A DNA stretch of 64,000 bases from Cordylochernes scorpioides (GCA_030710605.1 CP092882.1:2437319-2501318); one strand, 5' to 3'. Shown: positions 20,055-29,944, numbered from the stretch's first letter. Numbers and translations: made by a program. Notes: generated by a model from the sequence alone, not told the origin.

Positions 20055-20286
20055 CTTTTGAAAATAGAGCAATCCATGAATAAATCTTTAAATAAAAAGG
20101 CATATATTGGATCAAAATATCATTTATTTTACCAATATTTCAGTTGGCTGAACGTCAACCTTTATCAAGGTATTATAATATTTTACTATTATTTATATCT
20201 TGATAAAGGTTGGCGTTCAGCCAAATGAAATATTGGTAAAATAAATGATATTTTGATCCAATATATGCCTTTTTTATTTAAAGTAT
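20055..20286. repeat. F2 fold-back, about 88-bp arms
   Basis: The flank GAAAATAGAGCAATCCATGA leads into the left arm CTTTAAATAAAAAGGCATAT...CAAGGTAT (20087-20174). The right arm (20194-20283) is its near-perfect complement. Each arm centre holds a hammerhead-like unit in opposite orientation. Confidence 0.85.
20129..20174 (-). ncRNA. Hammerhead-like motif, F2 type
   Basis: Minus strand: stem I TACC, core TTGATAA, stem II GGTTGACGTTCAGCCAACT, GAAA, TATT, stem I partner GGTA. The core differs from CTGATGA at position 3 (C to U) and position 8 (G to A). These two bases pair in active hammerheads, so the pairing is kept as U-A. Activity is untested. Confidence 0.45.
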
Positions 20287-20375
20287 ATCCTTTGTACCAA
20301 ATTCTATTTTATATTTAGTTTGTATAGTGTGAATATACAAGTTCCAAAATTCTTGTATGTCAATATGTTAATATA

Positions 20376-21667
20376 CAAGGTATGTCCCATAAGTTCCCGG
20401 ACTGGGTCCATAAAAAAATAAATAAATGGAAAATGTAAATAAATTTGACTGTTTATTATAGAAAAAATATCTGGCAACACGGTGGTACCAATATCGAGTC
20501 GGTAGGTGCGCGCGCGCCAAAGTAATTCTAATTTATTTAAAGGTCACACCTAGCGCTGCGGCGATTTTACGATGGGAAAAAATTGAGGCAGAGTATTTGC
20601 ATAGAATTTTGTGTGAAACTTCAAATATTAGCAACCGAAACTTTTGAAATGCTTAATAAAGCATTCCCCAATGACGCCCCAAAGAAAACAACTGTTTTTG
20701 AATGGCATTCTAGATTTAAAGCTGGCCGAATTTCCATTGAAGATGCTCCTCGTCAAGGACGCCCAAAATTTCAAAGTACTGATAAAATGTGCAAAAAATC
20801 ACCGATTTGATAAAATAAAATCCTCGAACCACTTTGCTGGAGCTAGAGCAAGACACAGGCATCTTTAAAACAACGATTGGAAAGATCGTAACCGAAGATT
20901 TAAAGCTCAAAAAGACTCCTGCAAAATGCATCCCAAGATTCCTCACTAATGAGCAAAATCTGTGTCGGCTTGCAACCTGTGAAGACATGTTTAAAATGAC
21001 AAGAACGGATCCGGAATGGAAAGACAAGATAATCACAGGCGATGAGACATGGGTCTATGGCTATGACCCTGAAACCAAGCGTCAATCTGCCGAGTGGAGA
21101 GGTCAGGGTGAGCCTAGACCCAAAAAAATCCAGGATATTGAAATCCAGAAACAAGGTGTTGCTGGTCGCTTTTTTGGATAACAAGGGCATTGTTCATCAC
21201 GAGTATCTTCCTGCAGGCCAAACAGTTATTAAGGAAATGTATTTGAGCATTCTTCGCCGTCTAAGGGGAGCGATTCGAAAAAAAAAAGGCCAGAAAAATG
21301 GACTAATGGTGACTGGATCCTACACCATGACAGTTTTTTGGCGAAAAACGGGACAGAAATCCTACCTCAACCACCCTATTCCCCAGACATCGCACCAAAT
21401 GACTTTTTCCTGTTCCCCAAACTCAAAGCAGTTCTAAAAGGAAGACATTTTGACACCAGGGAAGACATAATAGAAAAATCGCTGCTGGCATTGAAGAGCA
21501 TTCCAAAAGAGGCCTATAAAAACTGTTTCGACAATTGGGAGAAACGATGGCGCTGGTGCGTTGAAGCAAGGGGGGATTACTTTGAAAAGTTTTAATAAAA
21601 AAATTAAAAAATAATCTTACCTTTTTTTTTTATGGACCCAGTCCGGGAACTTATGGGACATACCTTG
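20376..21667. mobile_element. Mariner transposon with long near-perfect ends but ruined gene
   Basis: 1292 bp, TA on both sides (20374-20375 and 21668-21669). The ends CAAGGTATGTCCCATAAGTT... are identical over about 40 bp when inverted, reaching into an A-run. The internal transposase is broken in several places. Confidence 0.9.
20583..21595 (+). pseudogene. Mariner transposase, multiply frameshifted with a catalytic-site deletion
   Basis: Pieces in different frames reconstruct a mariner order: SICIEFCVKLQ and the helix-turn-helix region to about 20787; then LELEQDTGIFKTTIGKIV...GDETWVYGYDPE to about 21125; then RNKVLLVAFLDNKGIVHHEY to about 21285; then ILPQPPYSPDIAPNDFFLFPKLK to GDYFEKF and TAA at 21595. 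Frameshifts lie near 20787, 21125 and 21285 (A-runs), with TAA near 20817. About 33 bp are missing after the HHD at 21331, removing the NAPAH segment and shortening the second-to-third Asp spacing to about 23. The initiator reads TTG at 20583. It cannot make active enzyme. Confidence 0.85.
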
Positions 21668-21726
21668 TATGTTGCCGCTGCTAGTACATGATACAAATGT
21701 GAAATGAGATAAGTAATGGTTTTCAT

Positions 21727-21749
21727 AGCGAGAGAGAGAGAGAGAGAGA
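21727..21749. repeat. (GA)n microsatellite
   Basis: About eleven GA repeats in an otherwise unremarkable stretch. Confidence 0.8.
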
Positions 21750-21811
21750 AATATACTTTCCGTAATGATAGGTACACACAATATTAGGGGGGAGGGGGGT
21801 ATCGTCATATA

Positions 21812-21885
21812 ACTAAACGTTCCTGATTGCTGGCGCCATCTATTGGAATAAATAATAACTAAATAAATCAAATTTTAGTTGATAT
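21812..21885. repeat. MITE-3 remnant
   Basis: TCCTGATTGCTGGCGCCATC, TATTGGAATAAAT and a following AACTAAATAAATC match the middle of MITE-3 (GCGCCATCTATCGGAATAAA). Confidence 0.5.
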
Positions 21886-22017
21886 TTTCCGATAAAATAC
21901 GATGCAACATTGAGGATCAAAAAATTGCTTTCACGTTTCCTGCCCGATTATTATTCTATTACTTTACGTATATATAGTGTGTGATATTGCGATATGATGG
22001 TATTCATATACAAAAAA

Positions 22018-22160
22018 GGACACCTCTCCCTTTAAAATAGGCTTTAAAACAACTCATGAAAAAGATGTTAAGGAATAATAACCGATGTGAATCTACGTGA
22101 TATGCTCAGAGCAGATTTGAAAATAGGATAAGGTAATATATTTTGAAGGGAGAGGTGTCC
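22018..22160. repeat. FB-M element with short inverted ends
   Basis: GGACACCTCTCCCTTTAAAA at the left and its complement TTTTGAAGGGAGAGGTGTCC at the right are separated by about 105 bp of AT-rich sequence. Confidence 0.7.
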
Positions 22161-22326
22161 CACTATATGTAAATATATTAAGAACACTCGTCAATCTTGT
22201 GTAGCAATATGTAACTAGACAACGTTTGGCGACCCGCTGTCATCAAGGTACGCCGGACACATGTGGTATAGTATCCATCAGCATGCCAATATGCAACTTG
22301 GATTTTTCACCATATGCAAATATGTA

Positions 22327-22575
22327 CCAAAAAAAGGCACCTCTCCTTTTGAATGGATCAGAACGAATCACTATGCATCACCCAAGTAAAAAAACCTTAC
22401 AAGTGGTGATAAGTAATGATCCACGTCAGTTTTGTCAAATTCAGACAAAAACCAACAACCAGTATACCATGGTTTCAGGCTATGGTCCTCATCAGTACAG
22501 GGACGGCTTCATAACATTCTACGAGAGAGGAGTTATGGAACCGGTCGAATTTACCAAACTTTATGTTATATGTAA
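22327..22575 (-). repeat. P3-family element with hammerhead motif
   Basis: Begins with an FB-M-like end (AAAAGGCACCTCTCCTTTTG), then a P3 centre at 22459-22501 and a partly complementary flank (GGTTCCATAACTC) like that in the 23776 copy. The 117-codon frame across it is not protein-like. Confidence 0.6.
22459..22501 (-). ncRNA. Hammerhead ribozyme, type I, canonical core
   Basis: Minus strand order: stem I CCTGTA (complement of 22496-22501); core CTGATGA; stem II GGACCATAGCCT with CATA loop; GAAA; CC-AT-GG stem III; U then A at the expected cleavage site; stem I partner TACTGG. Five of six stem I pairs form, and all core bases match the consensus. Stem III is only about three pairs with a 2-base loop, the minimal form known from Penelope-like elements and retrozymes, which often needs a dimer to cut. 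Stem II has one A-C mismatch. Confidence 0.6.
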
Positions 22576-22584
22576 ATAAATATA

Positions 22585-23280
22585 TTCGGCCATATGCAAT
22601 TTATATAATCCCTTTTGCTTCTCAGCATACGTTTCTTTCTCCCGAATAAACTAAATTGTGTTCAATTTTTTAAAAATGATTTTTTAAAGTTTTTAGTTTC
22701 TATATTTATCTAGAGAAGGAACTCTAAGGCAAGATTTGTAAAAATTCGGAGGTTTAGCAATAATTTAATCACGTCGTGAGAAATTTAAATGGCTTTAATT
22801 TTTTCTCTCCGCGCAAATTTCATTGTAAGGATTTCTCCGCTTTTTTTTACCCCTTCTTCTTTTTTCTCCCAGAAAACACGATTTTTTTTATTTATTTATT
22901 GGAGATATAAAATGGAGATAAAAAAGTTGGTAGGGCCCGAGGGTGGAAGCGAATAAAAAAATGGTATCGGATATTGCAAGGTAATTTATGTGATATTTTT
23001 TACACAATATTTGAAGACTTCTTCTATTTCTTTAGAAAGGGCGGTTCAGCCTTTAATTTATGTTCTAGTTTTAAATATTTTTGTTAGAGTGTTTATTTTT
23101 GTATAAATGTTTGTTTACACTCCTGATTCTCAGTGTTGTTGTTTTTTAAATATTTTGTGAGAAATGAATATCTGACGAATGACCCTCGAGTATTTCAACA
23201 GTTGAGTCGGTTGATGAAGATAGATTTTTATATTGTTGTGTTGAATTGATGGGGAATTATTAAGGAATTTACTGTATATA
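22585..23280. other. No recognised feature
   Basis: AT-rich DNA with T and A runs. No frame or repeat match stands out. Confidence 0.4.
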
Positions 23281-23282
23281 GT

Positions 23283-23660
23283 CAAAATTTAAAACTATTA
23301 TAGACACGTATGATTCTTTTTTTTTTAATAAACAATTTCTACTGCCCTTACTGCAATGGAAAATTAATGGGAAGGCCTGGCTCATCAGTGGTGAACCCTC
23401 CCGGCAGTTTCGCCAGTTTAATCTACCATACTGATGTTATATTGCATTTTTGGAACTTCCTTTCATAGATTTTAGATGAACTATGGACATAAGCTTTGAC
23501 GACAGCAGGATTACATACAATTATAAATATATAATTTTCCATTGCAGTAAGGGCAGTAGAAATTGTTTATTTTAAAAAATAATCATACGTGTCTATAATA
23601 GTTTTGAATTTTGAAAACAGATGGCGCGCTAGTGTATCATAATATAATTGTATATAGTGC
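23283..23660. repeat. FB-A fold-back with collapsed centre
   Basis: The left end AACTATTATAGACACGTATG is complementary to the right end CATACGTGTCTATAATAGTT (about 23587-23606). The left arm is nearly complete (CTGGCTCATCAGTGGTGAAC through ATAAGCTTTGACGACAGCAG). The right arm starts only at TTTTCCATTGCAGTAAGGGC. The outer end carries AACAGATGGCGCGCTAGT. Confidence 0.8.
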
Positions 23661-23775
23661 TATTCAACCTCCATTTTCAGAATGTCTGAGAAATGTTCTT
23701 AAAATGGAGTTTATTGCGTGTGTAATAATCCCCCGATATTATTTTATATGATATAATATATACATATGTACAGAA

Positions 23776-24112
23776 AGAGACACCTCTCCCTTCAAAACAT
23801 GCATTAGGACAATGTATTATCACTCCGGTAAATAACTTCAAGGAATTGATAAAGGATATTTAAAGGAAGAGGTATTAGTTTTAAAAAATGAATACCATCT
23901 CTCGGCAACTCTATGTTGTATTCTTGCCTGAAAATCTGGCCTGAAACTACGCCAGCTTAATCACCTTTTGGGCATGTTCGACCTATTTCATAACTCCTGT
24001 CATAGGAAATGTTATGAAATCGAAGACATCCCTGTACTGATGAAGGCCATAGTCCGAAACCATAGTACACAGGTTGTTGGATTTTGTCTGAATTTGTCTA
24101 AACTGGTGTTGT
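23776..24112 (+). repeat. P3-family element, FB-M end plus hammerhead centre
   Basis: Opens with AGACACCTCTCCCTTCAAAA, contains CATAACTCCTGTCATAGGAA and the canonical hammerhead at 24031-24073, and ends near GTTGTGTCTTTATTACTG. Confidence 0.6.
24031..24073 (+). ncRNA. Hammerhead ribozyme, type I, canonical core
   Basis: Stem I CCTGTA; core CTGATGA (24037-24043); stem II AGGCCATAGTCC; GAAA (24056-24059); short stem III A-C / G-U with a CATA loop; A at 24067 as the cleavage-site base; stem I partner CACAGG (five pairs). The first stem II pair is A-C, which may slow it. The tiny stem III matches Penelope/retrozyme hammerheads. Confidence 0.6.
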
Positions 24113-24239
24113 GTCTTTATTACTGCATTTAAATGTTTACTATGATGGCAAACAAAATCATTGTTCTAATGTAGAGTTAAAGAGAGAGGTGCAGCTTTTG
24201 GTACATGAATACCATCTTGCTGTAACTTTATGATGTATA

Positions 24240-24451
24240 CACACATGGACAAATCTTAAGGAAGTTGTACCTTTTACCATCGGGATTCAGATGATAACTG
24301 TGAAAGTTATTACAGTGACCTTTATTGAAGACACACGAGATAACCAAGTGTGGGCCTAATTGTCTCTTGTCTTCTTCTTATTCTTAAAAAAAAACCGACG
24401 ACCTCGGCGACATCAAATGCATTCCACTTCCTTAAGTTTTGTCCATGAGTG
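24240..24451. mobile_element. MITE-7 copy
   Basis: TA-flanked. The ends CACACATGGACAAATCTTAA and the complement of CTTAAGTTTTGTCCATGAGT match. The interior has TTACAGTGACCTTTATTGAA, GACACACGAGATAACCAAGT and a CGACGACC / GGCGACATC block. Confidence 0.85.
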
Positions 24452-24454
24452 TAT

Positions 24455-24930
24455 TTGAATCCCATCTATTAGCAAATATGGAAAGGAATGAAACTTGGAT
24501 ATAAAAAGAAGGTAAATTCTGAGAATGTTATCTGATATCTGTTGGTGATGTAGTGGGAGTTGAAGGATCCACACCTGGAACAACAAGTTGAAACAACAAG
24601 TTTTAAAACACGAACACCAAACTTGCATCTTTTTGGAAAGTATTTGAAAACTTGGCAAGAGAGGAGTTGGAACATTTCAGTTAAATTAAGTGTAACAAAA
24701 TATTTTCTCTTCTCCAACTTGTTTCAAATTGATTCCGTATTAAAGCGGGAATGTTTTTATTTAAAGTTTCAAGATTTTAAACAATATTTATTCGAAAATC
24801 TCATCGCTAACCTCAGGCAGATTGAAATCCTTTTATCTCTTGTTTGTGAGGAGAAACTTTCTGCAACTCACTCAATGGGAGATAACATATTGACACGGAA
24901 TTTGTAAGACGCATGTGATACATTTCCTAT
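24455..24930. other. No recognised feature
   Basis: Overlapping short frames occur on both strands but none looks like a known protein. It is bounded on both sides by MITE-7 copies. Confidence 0.35.
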
Positions 24931-24933
24931 ATA

Positions 24934-25146
24934 CCTTCATGGACAATACTTAAGGAAGTTGTACCTTTTAACATGTATATCGGGATTCAGACAATAACTC
25001 TGTAAGATATTGCAGTGACTTTTAGTGAAGACACATGAGATAACCATTGTGTGAACAAAATCGTCTCTGTCTCCTTTAAAAAAAAAAAAAACATACGACC
25101 AGCAATAACACAGGCTTTCCACTTCTTTAAGTTTTGTCCATGAGTG
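24934..25146. mobile_element. MITE-7 copy
   Basis: Starts CCTTCATGGACAATACTTAA, ends CTTTAAGTTTTGTCCATGAG, TA on both sides. The interior closely matches the 18144 and 24240 copies, with an A-run at about 25077-25091. Confidence 0.85.
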
Positions 25147-25439
25147 TAATTTTTAAATGTAATTATTGCAACAGGGCCAAGTTTTATTAATTTTTAAATA
25201 AAATAAATTTGCGTCTCTCCAGTCACAGAGGACACACATAATACCAACACCCCAAAATCCCGCAGGGACGAAATCCTCATAAACCAAAATCAACAAAACA
25301 ACAGTTAAATGAATTATACTTATAATGCTCAAACATTTTTTATTTAGATTTTTGTATTGAAATATTGTTAATAAAATATTATATTTTAAGTTAAGGAAAT
25401 AAAATTATTTATTTTTTCTCTGTATTTTGGTCTGTCGGG

Positions 25440-27060
25440 ATTTCGTCCCTTTCAGGATTTTGAGTTTTCGGCTCCTTGTCGGAGAATTCAATGCGTCCAG
25501 TCACTGAATGTTTGAAGAGTGTGGAATCAGCGGCGAATTCTCGGAATACTCGTGTTGTGCCATTTAGTCTGGAGAGTTTGGCTGGGATTGCCGTGCCGAT
25601 GCCGTTCTCAAACCACAGAAGTTTGTGATATTTGAATCAGGCCTAACACTGGTGATGTATTTACCCCCTCAACCAGACATCTAGAGGTTCGATTTATAGA
25701 CTGGAGGTAAGACTTAGTTGTCCAGATAGTTTATTCATTGAGTATTTTCGTGGGAAAAATATTGCGCTGGTTTCCCCATGTCTTCCGCATCCATGCCGTT
25801 GATCTAATATTTGGTTTATTTATCTTTAGAAGCCGTTTCTAATTTCAACGCTAAATGATCCTCCATATTGACGTTTAGAACCTATGATCGGCCCACTCCT
25901 GGCTTGGCTGTTCTCGGATCTTGTCCTAAGAGACTTATAGTACGTCAGTACTGTAAATGACGCCTTCTGTTATATACGTGTTCCATCATTGTAGCGGTCT
26001 GGAAACTGAATGAGACTCCTCTCTTGCATATTCTGGGAGAATCTTTCATGAAATCCCTGCTCAACAACCAGGTATCTCCCCGAGGTGGTCAGAGACTGTC
26101 ATGTCAGGACAAGCCAGGAGAAGTAGTTTATTTGGGAACAAATTCTCTGATAAGAAACCACCTCCAGGAGACACCGGGATTGTTTTGAAGTTCTCATGGG
26201 AGACTACTGTACTTTCGAGAGTTGAAGATGGTCAATAATGATTGGTGGCCGTCGTCCCCGACTTTACATATTGTACAGATTTGTTGCATACATTCTATTT
26301 AGATAGGTTATCTATCCCAAGTACACACACGTCATACAGGCCATAATAATCATGGTTAGCTACAGCATTTTTATTTTAAGTATAGCACATGTTTAAGCAT
26401 ATAGAAATCATTTTTACTTTTATACTTGCAAGGTGTCAGAGTCCCGTATGGTTATTTGTATGCATTAGTGGGGTCACCCCTAGACAAGACTCGGGGCCAA
26501 TGAATCAGAACAAAGTTCTCAATGGGTCGGCGGAGGTCGACTGGATCTCTCCTGTGTAGAGAATGAAACGTTGTGGATACCATGGTGGCGCTATCTAGCA
26601 TACATTAGGCCGCCACTGTGTCAGATCTTGCCGAACGCGTCATGAAACACCAAGGAGTACACACAGCAGTACCACCACACCCGCCTTCACGAGGTTCCCC
26701 GTGTCAACCTCAGAGGTCCCTAATTCGTCGGCAGATTCAGGGAGTACTGGGAACTAAGGGCACGAGGGCCGGGGGGGATCCTATTGGAGCGTAGGACGGG
26801 TTTCCAAGTCCGCACGAGAGGACAGCAACCTGGCTAAGTAACTCTCGAAGACGCCTGTGGGTGCCTGGTCGACTCCACTTAGCTAGACCATAAAGGTGGG
26901 CGCGAGGGCCATACAAATGACCGCTCAGTGCATGGAAAATGCATCATTCTTTTGGCTGAGTGACTGAAGGAGGTAACCGGGATGCAAGGACCACAGGAGT
27001 CTATATCATCTCTGGCTCTGCAGACCGAATCTCTTTTCTGTGTCAGATCGGCCACACACA
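25440..27060. other. GC-richer, low-repeat island with no open frame
   Basis: This 1.6-kb stretch differs from the AT-rich surroundings: more G+C, few simple runs and none of the fold-back families. No long frame exists on either strand and I recognise no RNA gene. It could be an untranslated or noncoding RNA exon, an old single-copy remnant or an unrecognised repeat. Confidence 0.45.
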
Positions 27061-27169
27061 GTTGGATTATTATAAATAAATATAAAAGCCTGAGGTATTA
27101 CCGCGTCATGTACCTACATGATAAATGAAACCATTAAGCACGCATTTTTATATCTCAAATAAAAAGCTT

Positions 27170-27395
27170 TCTACTTGTTTACTGCCATATAAAAATATTG
27201 GAGAAACAGGCTTATCAGTGGTGAACCCTCCCAGTGGTTTCGTCAGTTTAATCCACCAGACCGCTTTATAGAGCTCTACTATTGTATTGGGGGATTCTGC
27301 TTATATTTCCGACACTGTAAGGTAAAAAATTGGTTATGGTGTTCAAACAAAATATGGATCTAAGAGTTTTTGAGACAGCAGATCTATATGTAAAT
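27170..27395. repeat. FB-A single arm
   Basis: CAGGCTTATCAGTGGTGAAC, CCTCCCAGTGGTTTCGTCAG, TTTAATCCACCAGACCGC and the distal GAGACAGCAG are FB-A landmarks. Confidence 0.65.
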
Positions 27396-27404
27396 ACAGA
27401 GTTT

Positions 27405-27530
27405 CAATAAGTGGTGGCAACTTTCAGTTGTACGATTAGGAGATGCCTTTTTAAAAAATAATTTGCTAACCTGATCCCCCTCTATTACAATTTCACTTTT
27501 GTACTATTTTTCTCACATTGGAATTTTTGT
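27405..27530. repeat. MITE-3 right-end remnant
   Basis: GGTGGCAACTTTCAGTTGTA, CGATTAGGAGATGCCTTTTT and the outer TACAATTTCACTTTTGTACT match the MITE-3 right half. Confidence 0.6.
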
Positions 27531-27597
27531 TTTATTTGAAAAACACTTACTTCTAATAGTTCAATTGTTTAAAAATTATATAAAAATATTTATTACA

Positions 27598-27804
27598 TTA
27601 TAAAGAAAATAAAGTCTCCAGGGCTAAGTTTCTTGCTCAAATTTTTATTCTCTAGCTTTCGGACCTGTCAGTCCTTCCACAGGAGTATCACGATAACATT
27701 GGCGTTGTCATAATACTCCTGTGGAAGGACTGACAGGTCCGAAAGCTAGAGAATAAAAATTTGAGCAAGAAACTTAGCCCTGGAGACTTTATTTTCTTTA
27801 TAAT
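27598..27804. repeat. Perfect palindrome, 91-bp arms, 24-bp loop (family F1)
   Basis: The left arm 27598-27688 (TTATAAAGAAAATAAAGTCT ... CCACAGGAGTAT) and the right arm 27713-27804 are exact complements as far as I can check, around the loop 27689-27712. Each arm contains the F1 centre CTGTGGAAGGACTGACAGGT, then CCGAAAGCTAGAG. A transcript would form a long double-stranded RNA hairpin. Confidence 0.9.
27711..27756 (+). ncRNA. Hammerhead-like motif, F1 type
   Basis: Stem I ATACTC, core CTGTGGA, stem II GGAC / GTCC, GAAA, AGCT, A, stem I partner GAGAAT (five of six pairs). The core departs from consensus at positions 6 and 7. A mirror copy lies in the left arm at about 27645-27690 on the minus strand. 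Confidence 0.35.
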
Positions 27805-28235
27805 ATTATAAATCAGGGAAAAACGTTTATATATTTATTACATGTTTGCATATGTTTTGACATATTTACAAAAAGAGATTTAAACAGCCCACCGATCTGA
27901 CCGATCAAAGACTTACGTAAGGAAGTGACCTTCCAGGAATATTGGCGATACATCGACAGCATTGATTTATTGAGCCCATAGATTTAGTTAGGGTGTTCCC
28001 CCCTCTTTTTGTCTTTTGACCGCCGCAAGATTTGGCAGGTTTATGTCTACCCCGGGGTAGCTTACAACTGTCTGTCAACACCAGACTCTCAGCAAGAAGA
28101 TAAATATAACACCGCATATTATTGAAATTCTACATATATACCTTATAAAGTTTTAAATTCTATTTATTCTCTCTCTCTCCTTTAAAAAACCATACATTTT
28201 AATCTCTAGTTATGCATATGTTTTAGATATATACA
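27805..28235. other. No recognised feature
   Basis: Includes a small GC-richer patch (27890-28090) with no repeat match or credible protein. Confidence 0.35.
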
Positions 28236-28597
28236 TGTAAAAATTAAAAAAGGCATATCCTGATCAGGAGCACACGTGCTTTCAGAAGGCAGAGCGCCAT
28301 CTGGTGGAACAAAACTAAACATTCTGAAAACCACATGTGCTCCTGGTCAGGATATGCCTTTTTTATTTTTAATATCAACACCTGACCTTTTTATTTATTT
28401 ATTTTCTGTTATTTTTTCACATATATACATGTGGGTGTGTGAACAAATAATAAAAATATTTTTAAAAGGTTCAGGTGTTGGTATTAAAAACAAAAAAAGG
28501 CATATTCTGACCTCTCACATGATTTATGGGACTAGATGGAGCTTCTAGAATGCTCACGTGAGCGGTCAGTATATGTCTTTTTGTTTTAATATATATA
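28236..28597. repeat. Composite of three consecutive hairpins
   Basis: Hairpin 1 (28243-28372): ATTAAAAAAGGCATATCCTG / CAGGATATGCCTTTTTTATT, with GCGCCATCT in the loop. Hairpin 2 (about 28369-28487): AATATCAACACCTGACC / AGGTTCAGGTGTTGGTATT. Hairpin 3 (28488-28595): AAAAAAAGGCATATTCTGAC / GTCAGTATATGTCTTTTT. Pieces of the same family occur at 31555-31735, 36478-36535 and 46990-47060. Confidence 0.8.
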
Positions 28598-28733
28598 TAT
28601 GTATAGAATCACATCTTTTAGTGTTGTAAGTAGGCCCGTTGGAAGAGCCTTTAAAATATACAAAGATACCTAGTGCCCCAAAATGTTTTAAAACCCATAA
28701 TAGAAACTCCTTACGATATTAATCCTTATATAT

Positions 28734-29000
28734 TTAATTCAAAATGTACCAAAAGAGGCGCATTTCTTCCTTAAAAATGGCATTAAAATAATACAATTGT
28801 GTGTACAAATTTTGTTTATCGCTACAATACAGAACGGAACGGTGATGATTGAGAATAAGCCACAACGCCTGTTTTAAAGGGAGAGGTACTTCTTTAGCAT
28901 CATGGATATCATCCTTCTTCGCAACCTTCTTTATGTTCTTGAAATAATTATATAATTGGTTATGTGTTTCTCTTTGACTCTCGGTATCAAAACCGCATTT
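28734..29000. repeat. FB-M remnant
   Basis: AAAAGAGGCGCATTTCTTCC at the left faces AAAGGGAGAGGTACTTCTTT near 28875, a decayed pair of FB-M ends. Confidence 0.5.
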
Positions 29001-29149
29001 AGCAGATTTCAGCAAAGGAACTGGTCTTTAGATGGCTAACTGGGAAAACGACATGCCACTCTAACGTCTCGCCGAATTGTGCAAGACGAAATGAGTTACG
29101 AGAGAGAGAGAAAGATGTTCTTACGACATTCAGCAAAATAAATAAACAA

Positions 29150-29225
29150 AATGAAATATGAGCTTGCCAGGATTAGAACCAGGAATTTCCTGGACAGTAA
29201 ATCAGTCGTCATAATCCCCACATCA
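29150..29225 (-). mobile_element. Decayed tRNA-derived SINE head
   Basis: The minus strand carries a box B-like GGTTCTAATCC in a CCAGG / CCTGG T-arm-like context (complement of about 29165-29190). Box A is not clear. It is best seen as an old SINE head. Confidence 0.35.
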
Positions 29226-29261
29226 ACTGTACTCAGATTGTTTATATAAAATATTACATTT

Positions 29262-29490
29262 ATGTTTATTGAAAATAGAGCAATCCATATTAAATTCATT
29301 AGATAATAAAAAGGCATATATTGGATTTAATAAAAGATTTATTTGCCAATATTTCGGTTGGTTGAACGCCAGTTTTTGTACAAAAATGGAATGCCTCGAT
29401 AAAGGTTGGCGTTCAGCCTTCCGAAATATTGGCAAAATAAATATTTTATTAAATCCAATATATGTCTTTTTATTATCTAATTTATGTTTA
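29262..29490. repeat. F2 fold-back
   Basis: The flank GAAAATAGAGCAATCCATAT leads to the left arm TAGATAATAAAAAGGCATAT...; the right arm ends ATATGTCTTTTTATTATCTA. The arms pair over about 90 bp with decay near the centre. The frames on both strands are by-products of the palindrome. Confidence 0.8.
29392..29434 (+). ncRNA. Hammerhead-like motif, F2 type, with compensated stem I
   Basis: Stem I TGCC, core TCGATAA, stem II GGTTGGC-GTTCA-GCCTTCC, GAAA (29423-29426), TATT, stem I partner GGCA. Against the 20129 copy (TACC / GGTA) both sides of one stem I pair have changed together. The core carries the same position 8 change to A plus C at position 4. Confidence 0.45.
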
Positions 29491-29654
29491 TAAGTGATCA
29501 CTATACATACATAGTGAATTCTCTCTGTGTGTTGAAGACAGAACTATTGAACGAGACGAAATATTTGATATTTATACAATCTCATATTTCAATAGTTACA
29601 TCAAACACAACCAAGAATACAATGCAGGTATAAGCAGAATAAAACATACAATAG

Positions 29655-29745
29655 TTGTAGCTTAGATCTGGTTGGTTAAATTGGAGGAATCACTGGGAAG
29701 GTTCACCACTGATGAGCCAAGCCTTTCCCCAATTTTTCTATGCGT
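29655..29745. repeat. FB-A remnant
   Basis: TTAAATTGGAGGAATCACTG, GGAAGGTTCACCACTGATGA and GCCAAGCCTTTCCCC show the FB-A core. The stems TTGG / CCAA and GGGAAGG / CCTTTCCC changed in step relative to other copies. Confidence 0.6.
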
Positions 29746-29944
29746 TGTGTGTGTAATGTGAAAAAGGAAAAGAGAGTATATTAATTTTTCCTAGCCCCAA
29801 ATGTTGGGGAAATCATCAAACTGGGGCTTGGAATCATATTTCTTCAACTAGAATGTTTAACTTCCTTGCCTCTAGGCGGCGCTGTACGTAGCAGTGTTAT
29901 GGGAATATGGATACTTTTGCGTGTGTATGTGATGAACATACAAA

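Noticed and set aside
24413..24907. Overlapping frames on both strands
   Set aside because: Low-complexity composition, no domain features, and one frame starts within a MITE-7 end.
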